64,000 bases of DNA from Tridacna crocea (Eukaryota > Mollusca > Bivalvia > Cardiida > Cardiidae), in contig OX031063.1 of NCBI GenBank assembly GCA_943736015.1, positions 2,585,001 through 2,649,000 of the forward strand, written 5' to 3'. The notes below the pieces were generated by a model that was not told the origin of the DNA, ran no database searches, and saw nothing but the letters and a program-made list of their open reading frames with translations. A program made the position numbers and the translations under genes. Below are positions 61,370-64,000 of the stretch, in pieces (the first letter of the stretch is position 1; every line of letters begins with the position of its first letter).

Positions 61370-61452
61370 CGAAAATCATTGTGGAAAAGGAAAAATGCTG
61401 GCGATATGCAGTTCCTCTATTAACTCTTTACCACACAATCCCTACTTTTGAC
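61370..61452 (+). mobile_element. MITE-P fragments
   Basis: A decayed core ATCATTGTGGAAAAGGAAAA and TGCTGGCGATATGCAG, then a fresh left end TTAACTCTTTACCACACAAT that runs only to CCCTACTTTTGAC before array Y begins. Confidence 0.65.
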
Positions 61453-61735
61453 TTTTCGACTTTGTCGTTTCTAGGTCGAAAAGTGGAAGTTTTATTGACA
61501 ATAGTCATGTGAAAAACTTCCACTTTTCTACTTTTCGACATAGCATTTTAACTCGAAAAATGGAAGTTAGTACTTCCTAATTTCTACTTTTCTAGACAAA
61601 CGTGAGGTCGAAAGGTGGAAAGTTTTCTGACAATTGTCAGGTCAAAAACTTCAACTTTTCTGCTTTTCGCTAGAAAAGTGGGAGTTAGTGTGCCTACTTT
61701 TCTAGTTCCTCGTAGGTCGAAAAGTGGATGGCGGA
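61446..61735. repeat. inverted-repeat array Y
   Basis: Built from alternating orientations of GTCGAAAAGTGGAAGTT and AACTTCCACTTTTC: forward at about 61471, 61548, 61609, 61671 and 61711; reverse at about 61515, 61582, 61646 and 61698. Inner stems include TTGACAATAGTCA and TGACAATTGTCA. About 290 bp, able to fold in several ways. Not a family I recognise. Confidence 0.75.
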
Positions 61736-62340
61736 AACAGGATTCCGTAGACAAGACAATTCGACTTAAAAACACGACAAGAAGGCCAAATGACCGTCAT
61801 GTAAAGCACAATTATGAGGTGTTTACTCTGCGGCTCTAATACTTGTTTGTTTATTTATACCAAAATATATTGAAAATTAAAAGCCAATAAACTATTTGAA
61901 TACATTGATGCTGACCTCCCCTGACTTCTTTAGTAAAGAAAGCCAACTTGTTTCCATCAGACCTTGGAAAGAATTCAACAGGACAGAAGAATTGAACTTG
62001 CGACCCTTGGTTTCGAGCTATATGCCAAGGACAGAACACAAGCCACTTACGACAGGGTTGAAATGGATGGAATGTTTGCGAATTTAAATTGACTCCGGCA
62101 AGATTTATAAAACAATTTCTTGTCAACTTGAAAGATTTACCATGCATTTTCGCATGCATTGATCTTCAAATAGCAGACATAGAAAGGTGTGAAAAATGTA
62201 TCAACAACTTCAATAAAGTTATAAATTTTGTCTGTAGCGCTGCGGTGGTCTGTCACGTGACATGAGAAGATAAACAAAACCTTGGTTTTTTGTGAAACAA
62301 TATTGTAAATCTAACCCTTGTTGATATCATTAGGTTTTAA
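61735..62340. other. no assigned feature
   Basis: A weak tRNA-like patch on the minus strand near 61990-62050 (TTGGCATATAGC and CGCAAGTTCAATTC) may be an old SINE. Otherwise nothing recognised. Confidence 0.35.
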
Positions 62341-62371
62341 ATGCACCATTAAAATATGAAAAATAGTCTGT

Positions 62372-62590
62372 CTGTGTGTGCGTGTCCGTCTCTCTGGGTG
62401 TCTGCCACTCTGTCTGTCTCTCTCTCTGTCTCTCTCTCGCTCTGTGTCTCTTTCTCTGTCTCTCTCTCCAAAACCCTCGCTCCCCAGCCTCTCTTCCCCT
62501 CACCCCCCCCCCCTCTCTCTCCCTCTCTCTCTCCATCTCTCCTACCCCAATCTCCAACCCCCATCACGTCCTCCCTCCCCCGTCCCTCGC
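62372..62590 (+). repeat. polypyrimidine tract
   Basis: CT-rich low-complexity stretch with TCTGTCTCTCTCTCTG, runs of CCCTCTCTCTCC and a C-run. Frames through it on either strand are compositional artefacts. Confidence 0.92.
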
Positions 62591-62934
62591 CTGTCTGTCA
62601 TATTGATATGAATAACAAACTTCCCTCGCTCGAGCATAAAATTATGTTCATCTTGCACAAAGTTTTTGGGGGAAAAAGGTTTCAATTAGGAAAATGGGTT
62701 CGCATCTTGCTCTCACCAAAATTTACAGACCGCTTCTATTTCTGTTCACCGCACATATTTTTTGTACTAGAAATTCGAATTTAATTCCTACGACTGACGC
62801 CGACGGGAAGATAAAACCTGTCTTACGGTTATATAATTGCAAAATATGCCACGGTGTCATCTTGGTAATTTATAAACATGCATTGTAATATTTCAGTATT
62901 TGTCACTTGCCACGATGGATTGATGAGGCTTCTG

Positions 62935-62980
62935 CAGAGGGCGTAGATCAAGATCAGACTGCACAGAAGGCAACGAAAAA
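62935..62980 (+). mobile_element. MITE-T left-arm fragment
   Basis: CAGAGGGCGTAGATCAAGAT and CAGACTGCACAGAAGGCAAC; right arm absent. Confidence 0.6.
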
Positions 62981-63097
62981 AGTAACTGCTTTCTGTGCGA
63001 TACTAGTATTATTACTAGACCCCGAAAAAAGTGCGCTTTATCTATAATTATTTGTCGGCAAAAGAAATTCAAATAATCTAGCAAAAGTTGTTTTTGT

Positions 63098-63326
63098 GGA
63101 CAATGTCGGTCAAGAACTGACTGCACGGAACATGCAATCTGATCTAGGTCTACACTGTCCGATATGGGATACTATTCCCGAAAAAATAAAAAAAAAGAAA
63201 AAAAGATGAAATAAATAGCATTATTTATTTTATTACTATCAAATTGAAAAAAAAAAATCGTTTTTGTTATTTAGTAGGTTAAGGATTTAGTAGGTTAAGG
63301 ATTTAGTAGGTTAAGGATTTAAAAGT
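63098..63326 (+). mobile_element. MITE-T with amplified end
   Basis: GGACAATGTCGGTCAAGAAC, TGACTGCACGGAACATGCAA, TCTGATCTAGGTCTACACTG, TCCGATATGGG, then the right half. The terminal motif TTTAGTAGGTTAAGGA is repeated three times in tandem (63270-63317), where a normal copy has it once (TTTAGCAGGATAAGAG). Confidence 0.75.
63270..63320 (+). repeat. 16 bp tandem repeat x3
   Basis: TTTAGTAGGTTAAGGA three times in a row then TTTA, inside the right end of a MITE-T. Confidence 0.9.
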
Positions 63327-63530
63327 TCCTGCTTTAAATTTGTTTCTGGTGATAATGAGCTAAAAACCAAGCAATGAAATATTCATAAGTCAATAAATTT
63401 CAAAATTCTAAGCCGGTCTAATTTTTTTTTTTTGTTGGTATCCTTTTCAAGTGCTAGAATATTTGAATAGAATATTGTAAGTCAGTCATTTTGAAAATAA
63501 AAAACTATTTGAATTTTACTAAATAAAGAT

Positions 63531-63560
63531 ATTATTACTATTATTATTATTATTATTATT
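63531..63560. repeat. (ATT)n microsatellite
   Basis: TATTATTACTATTATTATTA continuing for about 30 bp. Confidence 0.92.
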
Positions 63561-63591
63561 AATTCACATCTTATTCTCAGTTCACATAGTA

Positions 63592-63856
63592 TGGCTTGCA
63601 ACACGCGAAAAGGGTCATTCGGACATTTGCGTAAAATGTCGTCACGGATTAGCCTGCGCCGTCCGCGCAGGCTACTCCGAGACGGCACTTTACGACTATA
63701 TTAGATTTTGTGCTGCAGTTGACTTGCGTAAAACAGAAAATCACATAAAATCGGAAAGTGTCGTTTCGGATTAGCCTGTGCGGACTGCACACGCCGATCC
63801 GAGACGACACTTTATAAGCAAATGTCCGAATGACACTTTTCGCGTGTTGCAAGCCA
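63592..63856 (+). mobile_element. MITE-S, full length, two cores
   Basis: GGCTTGCAACACGCGAAAAG; left core TGTCGTCACGGATTAGCCTG with GCAGGCTACTCCGAGACGGC; spacer GCAGTTGACTTGCGTAAAAC; right core GTGTCGTTTCGGATTAGCCT with CGCCGATCCGAGACGACACT; end TTTTCGCGTGTTGCAAGCC. Confidence 0.88.
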
Positions 63857-63867
63857 ATTATACATAA

Positions 63868-63970
63868 ATGAACCATGCTCTGGCAAAAGGGGGCCCCACG
63901 TGATCCATTATATTTAGTAATTCATCACATAATGAGGGATCTATAAAGGCCATTTTGTCTAAAGGTTGAC
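63868..63970 (-). mobile_element. MITE-Q end fragment
   Basis: AACCATGCTCTGGCAAAAGG, GGGCCCCACGTGATCCATTA, then degraded sequence to the window end. Confidence 0.6.
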
Positions 63971-64000
63971 CGAATCTGTAGCGAGAGTGTTCCATGGACT

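Noticed and set aside
62356-62784. 142-codon plus-strand frame, the longest in the window
   Set aside because: Half of it is Ser/Leu/Pro-rich translation of a CT/CCT low-complexity tract; the remainder has no recognisable domain.
3870-63165. Rho-independent terminators or riboswitch-like hairpins
   Set aside because: The strong hairpins are cores of dispersed element families and are not placed after genes; no U-tract logic applies in this eukaryotic context.

Overview
This 64 kb window looks like intron-rich, repeat-rich animal DNA. It is AT-rich, has no bacterial-style gene packing, contains tRNA-derived SINEs and very many short palindromic elements (MITEs), and holds one clear spliced exon. 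The repeat types (SINEs with a CAAT-rich 3' tail, hairpin MITEs built on a CAGCCTGCGCAG core, and a repeat rich in TCTGTCCGTC) are ones I associate with bivalve molluscs, probably a heterodont clam or mussel. That assignment rests on recognition, not on a search.

Only one protein-coding segment can be supported: a 116-nt exon at 54972-55087 (+). It encodes part of the N-terminal FH3/DID armadillo domain of an INF2-type formin, an actin-assembly factor, and has good AG and GTAAGT splice sites. The rest of the window is best read as intron and/or flanking DNA of that gene. The other open reading frames are chance frames, most of them running through MITE palindromes or simple repeats.

The window is dominated by a few families of short non-autonomous elements, given working labels here. 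MITE-P (about 230 bp, more than 45 copies or fragments) is bounded by TTAA-CCC and carries a central hairpin of about 66 bp. MITE-T (about 205 bp, more than 20 copies) is also TTAA-bounded and has a core with GATCAGACTGCAC. MITE-Q, MITE-R and MITE-S have different ends but share the core CAGCCTGCGCAG; S carries two such cores. Smaller families are V, U, W and Z. SINE-A and SINE-B are tRNA-derived. There is also a foldback-like element of about 2.4 kb (21788-24170) with inverted tandem arrays, a tandem repeat of about 172 bp (13647-14305), microsatellites, and an inverted-repeat array (61446-61735). No transposase or reverse transcriptase gene was seen, so every element here appears non-autonomous.

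Region by region: 1-12 kb is scattered P, T, Q and V elements. 12-15 kb holds the tandem repeat and P copies. 15-21 kb has P, T, S and R copies, a perfect-TIR TTAA element and SINE-A. 21.8-24.2 kb is the foldback element. 24-45 kb is a dense mixture with many nested insertions, including P inside Q, inside T and at SINE-B tails. 45-54 kb is more of the same plus a Z element inside T. 54.6-55.1 kb holds a MITE-R copy immediately upstream of the formin exon. 55-64 kb has SINE/MITE nests, a G-rich tract, an inverted array, a pyrimidine tract and S/T copies.

The most interesting signal is that the two arms of the hairpin cores change together from copy to copy. Pairing is kept although the sequence differs, and unrelated element families share the same core module.
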